8,897 nucleotides of DNA from Pseudonocardiales bacterium (GCA_030840415.1 JAVEEO010000512.1:1-8897), one strand, 5' to 3'; shown: positions 1 to 7,683, numbered from the stretch's first letter. The notes: generated by a model from the letters alone, not told the origin. Numbers and translations are program-made.

Positions 1-3000
1 GACGCCCGCGGTGGAGTGCCGGGTGCGCGCCACCCACGGATACACCTTCTGCCCCGGCAGCTGGCCGCCCTCGCCGGGCTTGGCACCCTGCGCCATCTTG
101 ATCTGCAGGTCGTCGGCGTTTACCAGGTAGTGGCTGGTCACGCCGAAGCGACCGGAGGCCACCTGCTTGATCGCCGACCGGCGCAGGTCGCCGTTGGCGT
201 CGCGCTCATAGCGGTCGGCGTCCTCGCCGCCCTCGCCGGAGTTGGACCTGGCGCCGAGCCGGTTCATCGCGATCGCCAGCGTCTGGTGCGCCTCGGCCGA
301 GATCGAGCCGTAGGACATCGCGCCGGTGGCGAACCGCTTCACGATGGACCCGACCGGCTCAACCTCAGAGATCGGCACCGGCGGACGCACCCCGGTGCGC
401 AACTCGAACAGCCCGCGCAGGGTGGCGCCCTGCCGGTTCAACCGGTCGATCTCGGCGGTGTAGGCCGCGAACCGGTCGTAGCGCCGGGCCCGGGTGGCGT
501 GCTGCAGCAGGAACACCGTCTCGGGGTTGAACAGGTGCAGCTCCCCCTCGCGGCGCCACGCGTACTCCCCGCCCACCTCCAGCCGGCGGTGAGCCCGGGC
601 GACCGGGTTGGGCGGGAAGGCCCGCTCGTGCCGGGCGGCCACCTCGCCGGCGAGGGTGTCCAGACCGATCCCGCCGAGGCTGGAGCGGGTGCCGGGGAAG
701 TAGCGCTCGACCAGCTCGTCGGACAGCCCGAAGGCCTGGAACACCTGGGCGCCGGTGTAGGAGGCGACCGTCGAGATGCCCATCTTCGACATCACCTTCA
801 GCACCCCCTTGGACAGCGACTTCAGGTAGCGCTGGATGGCGGTGGCCGAATCCATCCCGGTGATCATGCCGGCCGAGATCAGGTCGTCGATCGTCTCGAA
901 GGCCAGGTAGGGGTTCACCGCGGCGGCGCCGAAGCCGATCAGCAGCGCGATGTGGTGCACCTCGCGCGCCTCGCCGGTCTCGACCAGCAGGCCGACCTTG
1001 GTGCGCTGGCCGGTGCGCACCAGATGCCCGTGCACGGCCGAGGTCAGCAGCAGCGACGGGATCGGTGCGTGGTCGAGGTCGCAGTCGCGATCGGACAGGA
1101 TCAGGATCCGAGCGCCGGCGTCGATAGCGGCGGTGCACTCGTCGCGCACCCGCTGCAGCGCCGCGGCCAGCGCCGGGCCGCCGCCGTGCACCCGGTAGCG
1201 GCCGTCGATCAGCGCGCACCGGAACCCGGGCAGGTCCCCGTCGGCGTTGACGTGCCAGATCTTGGCCAGGTCGTCGTTGTCGATCACCGGACGGGGCAGC
1301 ACGAACTGGCGGCAGGAGGCCGGCGACGGATCGAGCAGGTTCTGCTCCGGGCCGATGGTGGCGGCCAGCGACGTCACCATCTCCTCCCGGATCGCGTCCA
1401 GCGGCGGGTTGGTGACCTGGGCGAACAGCTCGGCGAAGTAGTCGAACAGCAGCCGGGGACGCTGGCTCAGCACCGCCGGCGGGGTGTCGGTGCCCATCGA
1501 GCCCAGCGGCTCGACGCCGGTCTCGGCCATCGGCTTGAGGACGACCCGCAGCTCCTCCTCGGTGTAGCCGAACAGCTGCTGGCGCCGGGTCACCGATTCG
1601 TGGGTGTGCACCACGTGCTCGCGGTCGGGCAACGCGTCCAGGTGCAGCAGGCCGGTGTGCAGCCAGTCGCCGTACGGATGCTCGGCGGCCAGCGCGGCCT
1701 TGATCTCGGCGTCGTCGCGGATCTCGCCGGCGGCGGTGTCCACCAGGAACATCCGGCCCGGCTGCAGCCGGCCCTTGCCGACCACTGTCGCCGGGTCCAG
1801 CTCGATCACGCCCGCCTCGCTGGCCAGAATCACCAGGTCGTCGCTGGTGCGCCACCAGCGGCCCGGACGCAGGCCGTTGCGGTCGAGCACCGCACCGACC
1901 ACGGTGCCGTCGGTGAAGCTGACGCAGGCCGGGCCGTCCCAGGGCTCCATCAGGGTCGAGTGGAAGGCGTAGAAGTCCCGGAGAGCGGACTCCATGGCTG
2001 GATCACTGCCGGGTCCCAAGCTCCCCCGGCCGGCGTTCTCCCACGCCTCCGGGATCATCATCAGCACCGCGTGCGGCAGGCTGCGCCCGCCCAGGTGCAG
2101 CAGCTCCAGCACCTCGTCGAAGGACGCCGAGTCCGAGCCGTCCGGGGTGCAGATCGGAAACAGCCGGGCCAGATCGTCGTCCGGTCCGGCGAGCAGGTCC
2201 GAGGCCAGCAGCGCCTGCCGGGCCTGCATCCAGTTGCGGTTGCCGCCGACGGTGTTGATCTCGCCGTTGTGCGCGATCAGCCGGAACGGCTGGGCCAGCG
2301 GCCAGGACGGGAAGGTGTTGGTCGAGAACCGGCTGTGCACCAGGGCGATCGCGCTGGCGAACCGCTCGTCGTGCAGGTCGGGGTAGAAGGTGGCCAGCTG
2401 GGCAGTGGTCAGCATGCCCTTGTAGGTCAGGGTGCGCGCCGACAGCGACGGGAAATAGAGTTGGTCGCCGACGACTGTGCCAGTGGCCACCCGGCGCTCG
2501 GCGACCTTGCGCAGCCCGAAGGCCAGCCGGTCCAGCTCGATGCCGTGCGCGCTGCCAGTGCCGGCTGCGCCTTCAGGGCAGACGAACAGCTGCTCGAAGG
2601 CCGGCATCACCGCCAGCGCGCTGGGGCCGACCCCGTCGGGTGCGATCGGGACCGGGCGCCAGCCCAGCACCCGCAGCCCCTCGGCGGCCGCGGTATCGGC
2701 CACCACCGCCTTGACCCGGTCCCGGGCGGCCTGGTCGGTGGGCAGGAACGCGATGCCGGTGGCGTAGCTGCCCGCGGCCGGCAACTCGAAGCCGGCCACC
2801 GCCCGCAGGAAGGCGTCCGGAACCGCGACGGTGATGCCGGCGCCGTCGCCGCTGGAGGGTTCGGCCCCGGCCGCGCCACGGTGGTCCATGTTGTGCAGCG
2901 CCGTCAGGGCCTTGCCGATCAGGGAGTGGCTGGGCCGGCCCCGCAGGTCGGCCAGGCAGGCCACCCCGCAGGAGTCGGTTTCGTGGCGCGGGTCGTACAG

Positions 3001-3033
3001 GCCCTGGGCGGTGGGCAGCGCGGAGAATTGCAC
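1..3033 (-). CDS. gltB: Glutamate synthase large (alpha) subunit, 5' two thirds, truncated by window edge
   Basis: Large subunit of NADPH-dependent glutamate synthase, which moves the amide of glutamine onto 2-oxoglutarate to give two glutamates (cytosolic ammonium assimilation with GltD). The frame is open for 1011 codons; the family is about 1500 residues, so roughly a third is off the left edge. The start is GTG at 3033, chosen because a strong Shine-Dalgarno lies 5 nt upstream and because it leaves a 21-residue propeptide before the catalytic cysteine, Cys22 (ETDSCGVA), of the class II glutaminase domain (about 22-430). Further glutaminase signatures are [10 protein letters not shown] near residue 50 and HNGEIN at 255-260. 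A central linking domain follows. The FMN-binding synthase domain begins near 820, with [10 protein letters not shown] around 903-912 and SNSGEGGED at 930-938. The window stops at [14 protein letters not shown]; as I recall the usual form is STPGV. The Fe-S cysteines and the GXGXG domain are not visible. I see no frameshift. gltD would be expected to the left. Confidence 0.97.
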   Translation of the reverse strand, partial: MQFSALPTAQGLYDPRHETDSCGVACLADLRGRPSHSLIGKALTALHNMDHRGAAGAEPSSGDGAGITVAVPDAFLRAVAGFELPAAGSYATGIAFLPTDQAARDRVKAVVADTAAAEGLRVLGWRPVPIAPDGVGPSALAVMPAFEQLFVCPEGAAGTGSAHGIELDRLAFGLRKVAERRVATGTVVGDQLYFPSLSARTLTYKGMLTTAQLATFYPDLHDERFASAIALVHSRFSTNTFPSWPLAQPFRLIAHNGEINTVGGNRNWMQARQALLASDLLAGPDDDLARLFPICTPDGSDSASFDEVLELLHLGGRSLPHAVLMMIPEAWENAGRGSLGPGSDPAMESALRDFYAFHSTLMEPWDGPACVSFTDGTVVGAVLDRNGLRPGRWWRTSDDLVILASEAGVIELDPATVVGKGRLQPGRMFLVDTAAGEIRDDAEIKAALAAEHPYGDWLHTGLLHLDALPDREHVVHTHESVTRRQQLFGYTEEELRVVLKPMAETGVEPLGSMGTDTPPAVLSQRPRLLFDYFAELFAQVTNPPLDAIREEMVTSLAATIGPEQNLLDPSPASCRQFVLPRPVIDNDDLAKIWHVNADGDLPGFRCALIDGRYRVHGGGPALAAALQRVRDECTAAIDAGARILILSDRDCDLDHAPIPSLLLTSAVHGHLVRTGQRTKVGLLVETGEAREVHHIALLIGFGAAAVNPYLAFETIDDLISAGMITGMDSATAIQRYLKSLSKGVLKVMSKMGISTVASYTGAQVFQAFGLSDELVERYFPGTRSSLGGIGLDTLAGEVAARHERAFPPNPVARAHRRLEVGGEYAWRREGELHLFNPETVFLLQHATRARRYDRFAAYTAEIDRLNRQGATLRGLFELRTGVRPPVPISEVEPVGSIVKRFATGAMSYGSISAEAHQTLAIAMNRLGARSNSGEGGEDADRYERDANGDLRRSAIKQVASGRFGVTSHYLVNADDLQIKMAQGAKPGEGGQLPGQKVYPWVARTRHSTAGV

Positions 3034-3286
3034 GCCTGCTCCCCTTTCACGGGGGCCGCCGGCACGCCGGGGCCCTCAGCTGTCCGGTCGGCGAGGATCG
3101 CCTGATCCGTGTGGTCACTCGCGGGACAGCGTCGGCCCTGGATGGCCACCGCGCGGCTACCGCGGGTGGCGCGGCATCGGTGCGGTGGTGGTGCCGGCCC
3201 AGGTTACCGGCACGGCCGGGCCGAGCGCGAGCGCGTCCGGCGGTGGGGAACTTCACCGGGCCCGGGCGCAGTGGCACAGTGGAGCC
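3034..3286. promoter_or_regulatory. Divergent intergenic region gltB / ankyrin gene with inverted repeat
   Basis: These 253 bases separate the start of gltB (minus) from the ankyrin gene (plus), so promoters for both should lie here. The clearest structure is a perfect 7-bp inverted repeat, GTGCCGG at 3191-3197 and CCGGCAC at 3207-3213, around a 9-nt spacer. It could be an operator or an RNA hairpin in a long gltB leader. A minus-strand TAACCT at 3200-3205 inside the spacer fits the loose actinobacterial -10 pattern TAnnnT, but no convincing -35 accompanies it. Upstream of the ankyrin ATG, CACAGT at 3275-3280 sits 6 nt before the start, which would suit a leaderless transcript with a weak -10. 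I see no credible gene here. Confidence 0.35.
3039..3045 (-). promoter_or_regulatory. Ribosome binding site of gltB
   Basis: On the minus strand AGGGGAG lies 5 nt before the GTG at 3033. This is a near-consensus Shine-Dalgarno at ideal spacing, and it decides the start codon in favour of GTG 3033. Confidence 0.75.
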
Positions 3287-3943
3287 ATGGTGTACGTCAG
3301 CGAGTTCTTCTCCGCGGTCGCGGTCGGCGACGTGGACCTGGTGCGCCGGTTCCTCGACGAGGATCCGACCCTGCTGGCCAACCTCGGCCCGAATGGGGCC
3401 TCGGCGTCGCTGACCGCGCTGTACAACGGGCACGCCCCGCTGGCCGACGAGCTGGCCGCCCGCACCGGGCAGCTGTCGGTGTTCGAGGCGGCCGCCTTCG
3501 ACGACACCGCCCGGCTGAACGAGCTGATCGCGGCCGGCCAGTGGGTGGTCAACTCCTGGAGCGCCGACGGCTGGCAGCCCCTGCACCTGGCCGCCTACTT
3601 CGGCCGCGCCGAGGCGGCCCGGATCCTGCTCGACGCCGAGGCGGACGTGGCCGAGCCGTCCCGCAACGAACTGGCGGTGCAGCCGCTGCACGCCGCCACC
3701 GCCAACAAGCACGCCGAACTGGTCTGGATCCTGATCGCCTCGGACGCCCCGGTGCATGCCCGCCAGCGCGGTGGCTGGACCCCGCTGCACTCGGCGGCGG
3801 CCAATGGGGACCTGGAGTCGGTGCGGGCCCTGCTGTCGGCCGGTGCCGACTCGGCGGCGGCCAACGACGACGGCCGGACGCCGATCGAGCTGGCCTCGCA
3901 GGAGACGGTCCGCGCGGCGCTGCTGGGCGGCAACGTTGGCTGA
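3287..3943 (+). CDS. Small ankyrin-repeat protein
   Basis: A 218-residue soluble protein made almost entirely of ankyrin repeats. There is no signal peptide or membrane segment, so it is probably cytosolic. A degenerate first repeat covers about residues 5-36, and a weak one about 63-95. Clearer repeats start at WQPLHLAAYFG (96 onward), VQPLHAATANK (131 onward) and WTPLHSAAANG (164 onward), followed by a closing half repeat RTPIELA near 197-203. The TPLHxAAxxG and GAD motifs are the family signature. Ankyrin stacks bind protein partners; no enzymatic domain is visible. The start is ATG 3287. A GTG at 3290 would have better spacing to GGAG at 3281-3284, so the true start may be one codon later. 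The stop overlaps the next gene by 8 nt, suggesting translational coupling and a shared function with the channel-like protein. The partner and role are inferred, not known. Confidence 0.9.
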   Translation: MVYVSEFFSAVAVGDVDLVRRFLDEDPTLLANLGPNGASASLTALYNGHAPLADELAARTGQLSVFEAAAFDDTARLNELIAAGQWVVNSWSADGWQPLHLAAYFGRAEAARILLDAEADVAEPSRNELAVQPLHAATANKHAELVWILIASDAPVHARQRGGWTPLHSAAANGDLESVRALLSAGADSAAANDDGRTPIELASQETVRAALLGGNVG

Positions 3944-4634
3944 GGCATTGCCGCGCCTGGTCGCCCGGGCCCGCCGGCAGCCGTCGGCGATCCTGCTGGC
4001 CGTCCAGCTGCTCGGGGTGCTGATCTATCCCTACCTCGGCGAGTCCCGGACCGGCACCAGCGCGGTGTCGCTGTTCGGGTTGCTGGTGCTGGCACTGGCG
4101 GTCTGGTCGGTCGAGACCACCCCGTGGACGGTCTGGGTGTCGATCGTGCTGGGCATCCCGGCGGTGATCTTCACCGTCTGCCAGGTGGCCTCGGACGCCC
4201 GGGCCTGGCAGGCCTGGGGGTCGGCCTTCGAGGCGGCGTTCTACTTCTACGCCGCCGGCAGCCTGATCGCCTACATGCTGGCCGACCGGACCATCACCCG
4301 CGACGAGTTGTTCGCCGTCGGGGCCACCTTCACCCTGCTGGCCTGGGCCTTCGCCCACCTCTACACCGTCACCCAGGTGATCTGGCCGGGCTCGTTCGTG
4401 GCGGCGGTCGACTCCGGATCGCCGCGGACCTGGATGGAGCTGCTGTTCCTGAGCTTCACCACGCTGTCTTCTACAGGCCTGTCCGACGTGGTGCCGGTGC
4501 GACCGCACGCCCGCAGCTTCGTGATGATCGAGCAGATCGCCGGGCTCGCCTACGTGGCGATGATCGTGTCCTGGATGGTCGGGCTGACGGTGGCCCGGGC
4601 CCGGGCGCGCGCCGAGGCCGACAAGCTCAACTGA
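3936..4634 (+). CDS. Six-segment membrane protein with K+-channel-like pore loop (Ion_trans_2 type)
   Basis: A 232-residue integral membrane protein. Hydrophobic segments lie at about 17-36, 43-59, 66-84, 96-115, 124-149 and 194-216. Between the last two is a re-entrant pore-loop stretch, ELLFLSFTTLSSTGLSDVVP (about 168-187), of the type found in potassium channels and the two-TM Ion_trans_2 family. Aligned to the canonical TxxTxGYGD, the filter here reads S-S-T-G-L-S-D (178-184), keeping the first glycine and the aspartate but replacing Tyr with Leu and the second Gly with Ser. Segment four lacks the regular arginines of a voltage sensor. The C-terminus is a short charged tail (RARARAEADKLN), so there is no RCK/TrkA_N ligand domain. 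I chose the TTG start at 3936 because it precedes the first hydrophobic segment, overlaps the ankyrin stop, and has GGGCGG 5 nt upstream; TTG 3948 is possible. The channel class is likely; ion selectivity and conductance are unknown. Confidence 0.75.
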   Translation: MAEALPRLVARARRQPSAILLAVQLLGVLIYPYLGESRTGTSAVSLFGLLVLALAVWSVETTPWTVWVSIVLGIPAVIFTVCQVASDARAWQAWGSAFEAAFYFYAAGSLIAYMLADRTITRDELFAVGATFTLLAWAFAHLYTVTQVIWPGSFVAAVDSGSPRTWMELLFLSFTTLSSTGLSDVVPVRPHARSFVMIEQIAGLAYVAMIVSWMVGLTVARARARAEADKLN

Positions 4635-4658
4635 GGCCGCCGCCGCGGGTCTCAGCTG
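4628..4658. terminator. Possible bidirectional terminator between convergent genes
   Basis: The stop of the channel-like gene (4632-4634) and the stop of the VIT gene (4652-4654) are only 17 nt apart. CAACTGAG (4628-4635) and CTCAGCTG (4651-4658) form an imperfect 8-bp inverted repeat with one mismatch around a 15-nt GC-rich loop that spans both stops. There is no T run, which is common in high-GC actinobacteria. This is weak evidence. Confidence 0.25.
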
Positions 4659-5386
4659 ATGTTGGCGCCGATCAGGTGGCCGATGCCGTAGGTGATCGCG
4701 AAGGTCACCGCGCCGAGGGCCAACTGCCGCCCGCCGGCGTAGTACCAGGGCCGGGTGGTGAACCGGGCAGTGAGCGCACCGGTCACGAACAGCCCGACCA
4801 GGGTCAGGATCGCCGCCAGCCAGAGCACGTCGGCCCCGAACAGGAACGGCAGCAGCGGCAGCAGGGCGCCGAGGGAGAAGGACAGGAACGACGAGCCGGA
4901 GGCCACCCACGGGTTGGGCAGGTCGTGGATGTCGACGCCCAACTCCTCCTGGGCGTGGATCTGCAGGGCCTGCTTCGGGTCGACCGACAGCTGCTCGGCC
5001 ACCAGTTGGGCAAGTTCGGGGTCCACGCCGCGGTCGATGTAGATCTGGGTCAGCTCGGCCAGTTCGGCCTTGGGGTTGTCCTCGAGCTCGCGGCGCTCGA
5101 CCTCCACCTCGGCCCGCATCGACTCGTTCTGGCTGCGCACCGAGACGTACTCGCCGCTGCCCATCGAGAAGGCACCGGACAGCAGCCCGGCCACCCCGGC
5201 GATCATCACCGGACGGGCGCCGGAACTCGCCGCCGCCACCCCGGCGATCAGGCCGAAGTTCGAGACCAGCCCGTCCACCATGCCGAACACGGTCGGGCGC
5301 AGCCAGCCACCGGAGACCTCGCGGTGCTCGTGGCCGACGGCGTGCTCGGGGTCACCGACCGGATGGTGCGCCGTCGGCGCCGCCAC
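4652..5386 (-). CDS. VIT1/CCC1-family iron/manganese transporter
   Basis: A 244-residue membrane protein of the vacuolar iron transporter (VIT1/CCC1) family, which moves Fe2+ or Mn2+ across membranes, in bacteria probably as a metal exporter. Five membrane segments are visible: about 32-54, 57-78, 160-184, 187-207 and 217-239. The first contains GMVDGLVSNFGLIAG, whose Asp38 matches the conserved transport-path aspartate of VIT proteins; Met75 in FSMGSGEYVSV matches the conserved methionine. Between TM2 and TM3 (about 84-155) is a charged helical domain with clustered glutamates (E93, E95, E97, E100, E102, E147, E148), the position of the cytosolic metal-binding domain in VIT1. The His-rich N-terminus (HH at 7-8, HEHRE at 19-23) is usual for this branch. 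The start is GTG 5386, the most upstream ATG/GTG/TTG start in frame; its ribosome site is poor, so the start is uncertain. The gene follows lgt on the same strand after 161 nt. Confidence 0.93.
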   Translation of the reverse strand: MAAPTAHHPVGDPEHAVGHEHREVSGGWLRPTVFGMVDGLVSNFGLIAGVAAASSGARPVMIAGVAGLLSGAFSMGSGEYVSVRSQNESMRAEVEVERRELEDNPKAELAELTQIYIDRGVDPELAQLVAEQLSVDPKQALQIHAQEELGVDIHDLPNPWVASGSSFLSFSLGALLPLLPFLFGADVLWLAAILTLVGLFVTGALTARFTTRPWYYAGGRQLALGAVTFAITYGIGHLIGANIS

Positions 5387-5547
5387 TCGGGAGGCCGAGG
5401 CCGTTGGCGGATGCCGAGGGGTGGCTTTCGGCAGGCTGCTGGTCCTGGTCTGAGTCTATGGCGGTCTTGGACCGGCCCGCCGTCCGGCTCATCCTGACGA
5501 TCTTCATTGAGATTGGTCGTCCGGGCGATCGAAACGTATGAAGATCG
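5387..5547 (-). promoter_or_regulatory. lgt-VIT spacer with perfect 10-bp inverted repeat
   Basis: The spacer is visibly AT-richer than its surroundings, especially 5446-5550. Directly after the lgt stop is a perfect 10-bp inverted repeat: CGATCTTCAT at 5498-5507 and ATGAAGATCG at 5538-5547, with a 30-nt spacer. It could be a two-site operator controlling the metal transporter, or a long-loop hairpin ending the lgt transcript. It does not resemble an IdeR/DtxR iron box as I know it. A minus-strand TAGACT near 5453-5458 fits a TAnnnT -10 for the VIT gene, but no -35 is clear. Confidence 0.4.
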
Positions 5548-6624
5548 CTAGGGGGCAGGACGGGTCGCGGGCTGGTCCCCCGCCGTGCCGGCCGGCTGGT
5601 CCGGGTCGGGAGCGGCCTCGCTCGGGGCGGTGACCCCGCTCGGGTCAGCAGCTGCCCTGCTCGGTCCCGAGGCCGGGTCGGACGCAGGCTCGGACGCGGA
5701 CTCGGCTGAGTCCGAAGCCACATCGGCAGCCAGGGCGTCGGTTGCGGTCTCGTCCGGGTCGGCATGCCGGTCCGGGGTCCCCGGCCCGGCGACGCTGCGC
5801 GGGCTGTGCCGGTTGCGGACGAACCAGGCCAGCGCGGCCAGGAACACCAGGATCGAGACCCAGCTGTTCACCCGCATCCCCAGGATCCGGTTGGCGTGGT
5901 CGTCGCGCAGCAGCTCGACGAAGAACCGGCCGAAGGTGTAGCCCATCACGTAGAGCGCCAGCACCTGCCAGCGCCCCAGCCGCCGCCGGTGGTCCAGCCA
6001 CAGCAGCAGGGCGACGACCAGCAGGCTCCACAGCATCTCGTACAGGAAGGTCGGGTGGTAGTAGCCGAGCACCACGACCTGACCGGCGGCGTCCCGGCTG
6101 GCCTTGCCGGTCACCACGTCCAGATCGTGGATCTGCAGCTTCCATGGCAGGTCGGTGGCCCGGCCGTAGAGCTCGTTGTTGAACCAGTTGCCCCACCGGC
6201 CGATCGCCTGGGCCAGCAGCACGCCGGGCGCGGCGGCGTCGGCGAAGGCGGCGAAGTTCATCTGGTGCCGGCGGCAGCCGATCCAGGCCCCCAGCGCCCC
6301 CAGCGCGATCGCGCCCCAGATGCCGAGGCCGCCGTCCCAGATCTTGACCGCGTCCAGCGGGTGCTTGCCGCTGGCGAAGTACAGCTCCGGATCGGTGATC
6401 ACGTGGTAGAGCCGGCCGCCGAGGATGCCGAACAGCACCGCCCAGCCGGCCACGTCGCCCACCTGGTGCCGGGCCCCACCCCGGGCCTGCCAGCGCCGGT
6501 CGGTCAGCCACAGCGCCACCAGGATGCCGGCCACGATGCACAGCGCGTACAGGTGGATCGAGAGCGGGCCGAGCTTCAGCACGCTCACCGTCGGGGACGG
6601 AATGGCCGCTTCGATGATCTGCAC
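5548..6624 (-). CDS. lgt: Prolipoprotein diacylglyceryl transferase
   Basis: Inner-membrane enzyme that transfers diacylglycerol from phosphatidylglycerol to the lipobox cysteine of prelipoproteins, the first step of lipoprotein maturation. The protein has 358 residues with about seven hydrophobic segments. The family opening is clear (IPSPTVSVLKLGPLSIHLYALC, near 8-29). The Lgt signature GRWGNWFNNELYG lies at 142-154, with Arg143, Asn146, Glu151 and Gly154 in place. The second conserved arginine/glutamate pair is at FGRFFVELLR (Arg233, Glu237). The E. coli His103 region (SFHGG) is WDGGLGIWG here, a replacement I recall as usual for actinobacteria. Residues from about 272 form a disordered, acidic Ala/Ser/Pro/Asp tail, as in mycobacterial Lgt. 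The start GTG 6624 gives the family N-terminus and fits a leaderless transcript. GTG 6633 is possible, whereas an ATG at 6690 would overlap the divergent gene. No trpA precedes it, unlike in many relatives. Confidence 0.96.
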   Translation of the reverse strand: MQIIEAAIPSPTVSVLKLGPLSIHLYALCIVAGILVALWLTDRRWQARGGARHQVGDVAGWAVLFGILGGRLYHVITDPELYFASGKHPLDAVKIWDGGLGIWGAIALGALGAWIGCRRHQMNFAAFADAAAPGVLLAQAIGRWGNWFNNELYGRATDLPWKLQIHDLDVVTGKASRDAAGQVVVLGYYHPTFLYEMLWSLLVVALLLWLDHRRRLGRWQVLALYVMGYTFGRFFVELLRDDHANRILGMRVNSWVSILVFLAALAWFVRNRHSPRSVAGPGTPDRHADPDETATDALAADVASDSAESASEPASDPASGPSRAAADPSGVTAPSEAAPDPDQPAGTAGDQPATRPAP

Positions 6625-6630
6625 GCCCCA

Positions 6631-6675
6631 CACGGTAGAGCAGTGGCCCCGCCCCGCCTGCCGTTGGCTACCGTG
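6631..6675. promoter_or_regulatory. Compact divergent promoters for lgt and quinone oxidoreductase, mirror-image -10 boxes
   Basis: A perfect 8-bp inverted repeat, CACGGTAG (6631-6638) and CTACCGTG (6668-6675), contains the same TACCGT hexamer on each strand (minus 6632-6637, plus 6669-6674). Each matches the actinobacterial -10 pattern TAnnnT and lies 7 nt before the lgt GTG (6624) and 6 nt before the oxidoreductase ATG (6681). That is the spacing expected for leaderless transcripts that begin at the start codon. Neither gene has a good Shine-Dalgarno, which supports this. No TTGACA-like -35 is visible, and the 29-nt spacer would have to hold both -35 regions. Confidence 0.55.
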
Positions 6676-6680
6676 AAGCC

Positions 6681-7667
6681 ATGCCCGCACAGACGACCGA
6701 CGCCCTGGTAGTGACCCAGAACGGCGGCAGCGACATGCTGCGGATCCAGTCCCGCGAGGTCGCCGCGCCCGGCCCGGGCCAGCTGCTGGTGCAGGTCGCG
6801 GCCGCCGGGGTGAACTTCATCGACGTCTACCAGCGCGAGGGCGTCTACCCGGTGCCGACCCCGTTCGTGCTCGGCAGCGAGGGCGCCGGAATCGTGCTGG
6901 CGACCGGCGACGGGGTCAGTGTGGCGGCGCCGGGCGACCGGGTCTGCTGGTCCCAGACCCGGGGCAGCGCGGCCGGCCTGGTGCTGGTGCCCGAGTCCGA
7001 CGCGGTCCCGGTTCCCGAGCCGGTCCCGCTGGAGCAGGCCGCGGCGGTGATGCTGCAGGGCATGACCGCGCACTACCTGGTCAACGACACCTATCCGGTG
7101 CGGGCCGGCGACACCGTGCTGGTGCACGCCGGGGCCGGCGGGGTCGGCCAGTTGCTGATCCAGCTGGCCAAGGCCAAGGACGCGACGGTGATCACCACCG
7201 TCTCGACTCGAGCGAAGGCGGACAAGGCCCGCGCGCTGGGTGCTGACCACGTGCTCAACTACACCGAGACCGACGACCTGGCCGCGGCGGTGCGCGAGCT
7301 GACCGGCGGCGAGGGCGTGGCGGCGGTCTACGACGGCGTCGGCAAGTCCACCTTCGACGCCTCGCTGGCGTCCCTGCGGATCCGCGGCACGCTGGCGGTG
7401 TTCGGCGGCGCCAGCGGCCAGGTGCCGCCGTTCGACCTGCAGCGGCTGAACTCCGGCGGCTCGCTGTTCGTGACCCGGCCGGCCCTGATCCACCACCTGC
7501 GCACCCGGCAGGAGCTGCTGACCCGGGCCGGCGCGGTGCTCGACGGCCTGGCCCTGGGCGGCCTGCGGGTCGAGATCGGCGGCCGGTACCCGCTGGCCGA
7601 GGCGGCACGGGCCTACGACGACCTGGAGAACCGCCGCAGCACCGGCAAGCTGCTGCTCGTCCCCTGA
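6681..7667 (+). CDS. NADPH:quinone oxidoreductase, zinc-free MDR family
   Basis: A 328-residue cytosolic oxidoreductase of the medium-chain dehydrogenase/reductase superfamily, zeta-crystallin/QOR branch (qorA-like), expected to reduce quinones or related enones with NADPH. The N-terminal GroES-like domain (about 1-125) carries AAGVNFIDVYQREGVYP (41-57) and LGSEGAGIV (64-72). It lacks the cysteine/histidine zinc ligands of alcohol dehydrogenases. GMTAHYLV (127-134) leads into the Rossmann domain with the dinucleotide motif VHAGAGGVGQLLIQLAK (148-164). TVSTRAKADKA (173-183) supplies the Ser and Lys usually linked to NADPH preference. The C-terminal YPLAEAARAYDDLENRRSTGKLLL is the standard family ending. 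Length is normal. ATG 6681 is 6 nt after a -10-like TACCGT, suggesting a leaderless mRNA. It lies opposite its neighbours, exactly where trpB and trpA often sit in related genomes. The true substrate is not known. Confidence 0.93.
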   Translation: MPAQTTDALVVTQNGGSDMLRIQSREVAAPGPGQLLVQVAAAGVNFIDVYQREGVYPVPTPFVLGSEGAGIVLATGDGVSVAAPGDRVCWSQTRGSAAGLVLVPESDAVPVPEPVPLEQAAAVMLQGMTAHYLVNDTYPVRAGDTVLVHAGAGGVGQLLIQLAKAKDATVITTVSTRAKADKARALGADHVLNYTETDDLAAAVRELTGGEGVAAVYDGVGKSTFDASLASLRIRGTLAVFGGASGQVPPFDLQRLNSGGSLFVTRPALIHHLRTRQELLTRAGAVLDGLALGGLRVEIGGRYPLAEAARAYDDLENRRSTGKLLLVP

Positions 7668-7683
7668 GGGTCGCCCGGACGAA

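Noticed and set aside
365..1855. A 496-codon minus-strand frame inside gltB
   Set aside because: Out of frame with gltB; Arg/Gly/Ala/Pro-rich composition with no recognisable motif, so a shadow frame.
16..3105. A 1029-codon open frame on the plus strand
   Set aside because: It lies antisense to gltB codon-for-codon. The Arg/Gly/Val/Gln/His-rich translation has no domain, and such mirror frames are routine in GC-rich DNA. gltB shows all its family motifs.
3607..3943. Near-repeated CTCGGCGGCGGCCAA segments in the ankyrin gene (about 3791-3805 and 3848-3862)
   Set aside because: The duplication reflects successive ankyrin repeats (SAAAN) with similar codons, not a mobile or regulatory repeat.
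3549..4910. A 453-codon minus-strand frame across the ankyrin, channel and VIT genes
   Set aside because: Overlaps three well-supported genes; low-complexity Arg/Pro/Gly translation; no start context.
5352..5507. Possible small minus-strand gene starting MKIVRMSRTAG in the lgt-VIT spacer
   Set aside because: Its ATG is part of the 10-bp inverted repeat, it has no Shine-Dalgarno, the translation is low complexity, and it runs out of frame into the VIT gene.
5645..6631. A 328-codon minus-strand frame overlapping lgt
   Set aside because: Shadow of lgt in another frame; the lgt frame carries the Lgt signature and membrane segments.
6625..6690. N-terminal extension of lgt to an ATG at 6690
   Set aside because: It would run through the divergent promoter and overlap the oxidoreductase start. 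The extra residues (MRAWLHGSQRQAGRGHCST) are not like the family; GTG 6624 gives the standard N-terminus.
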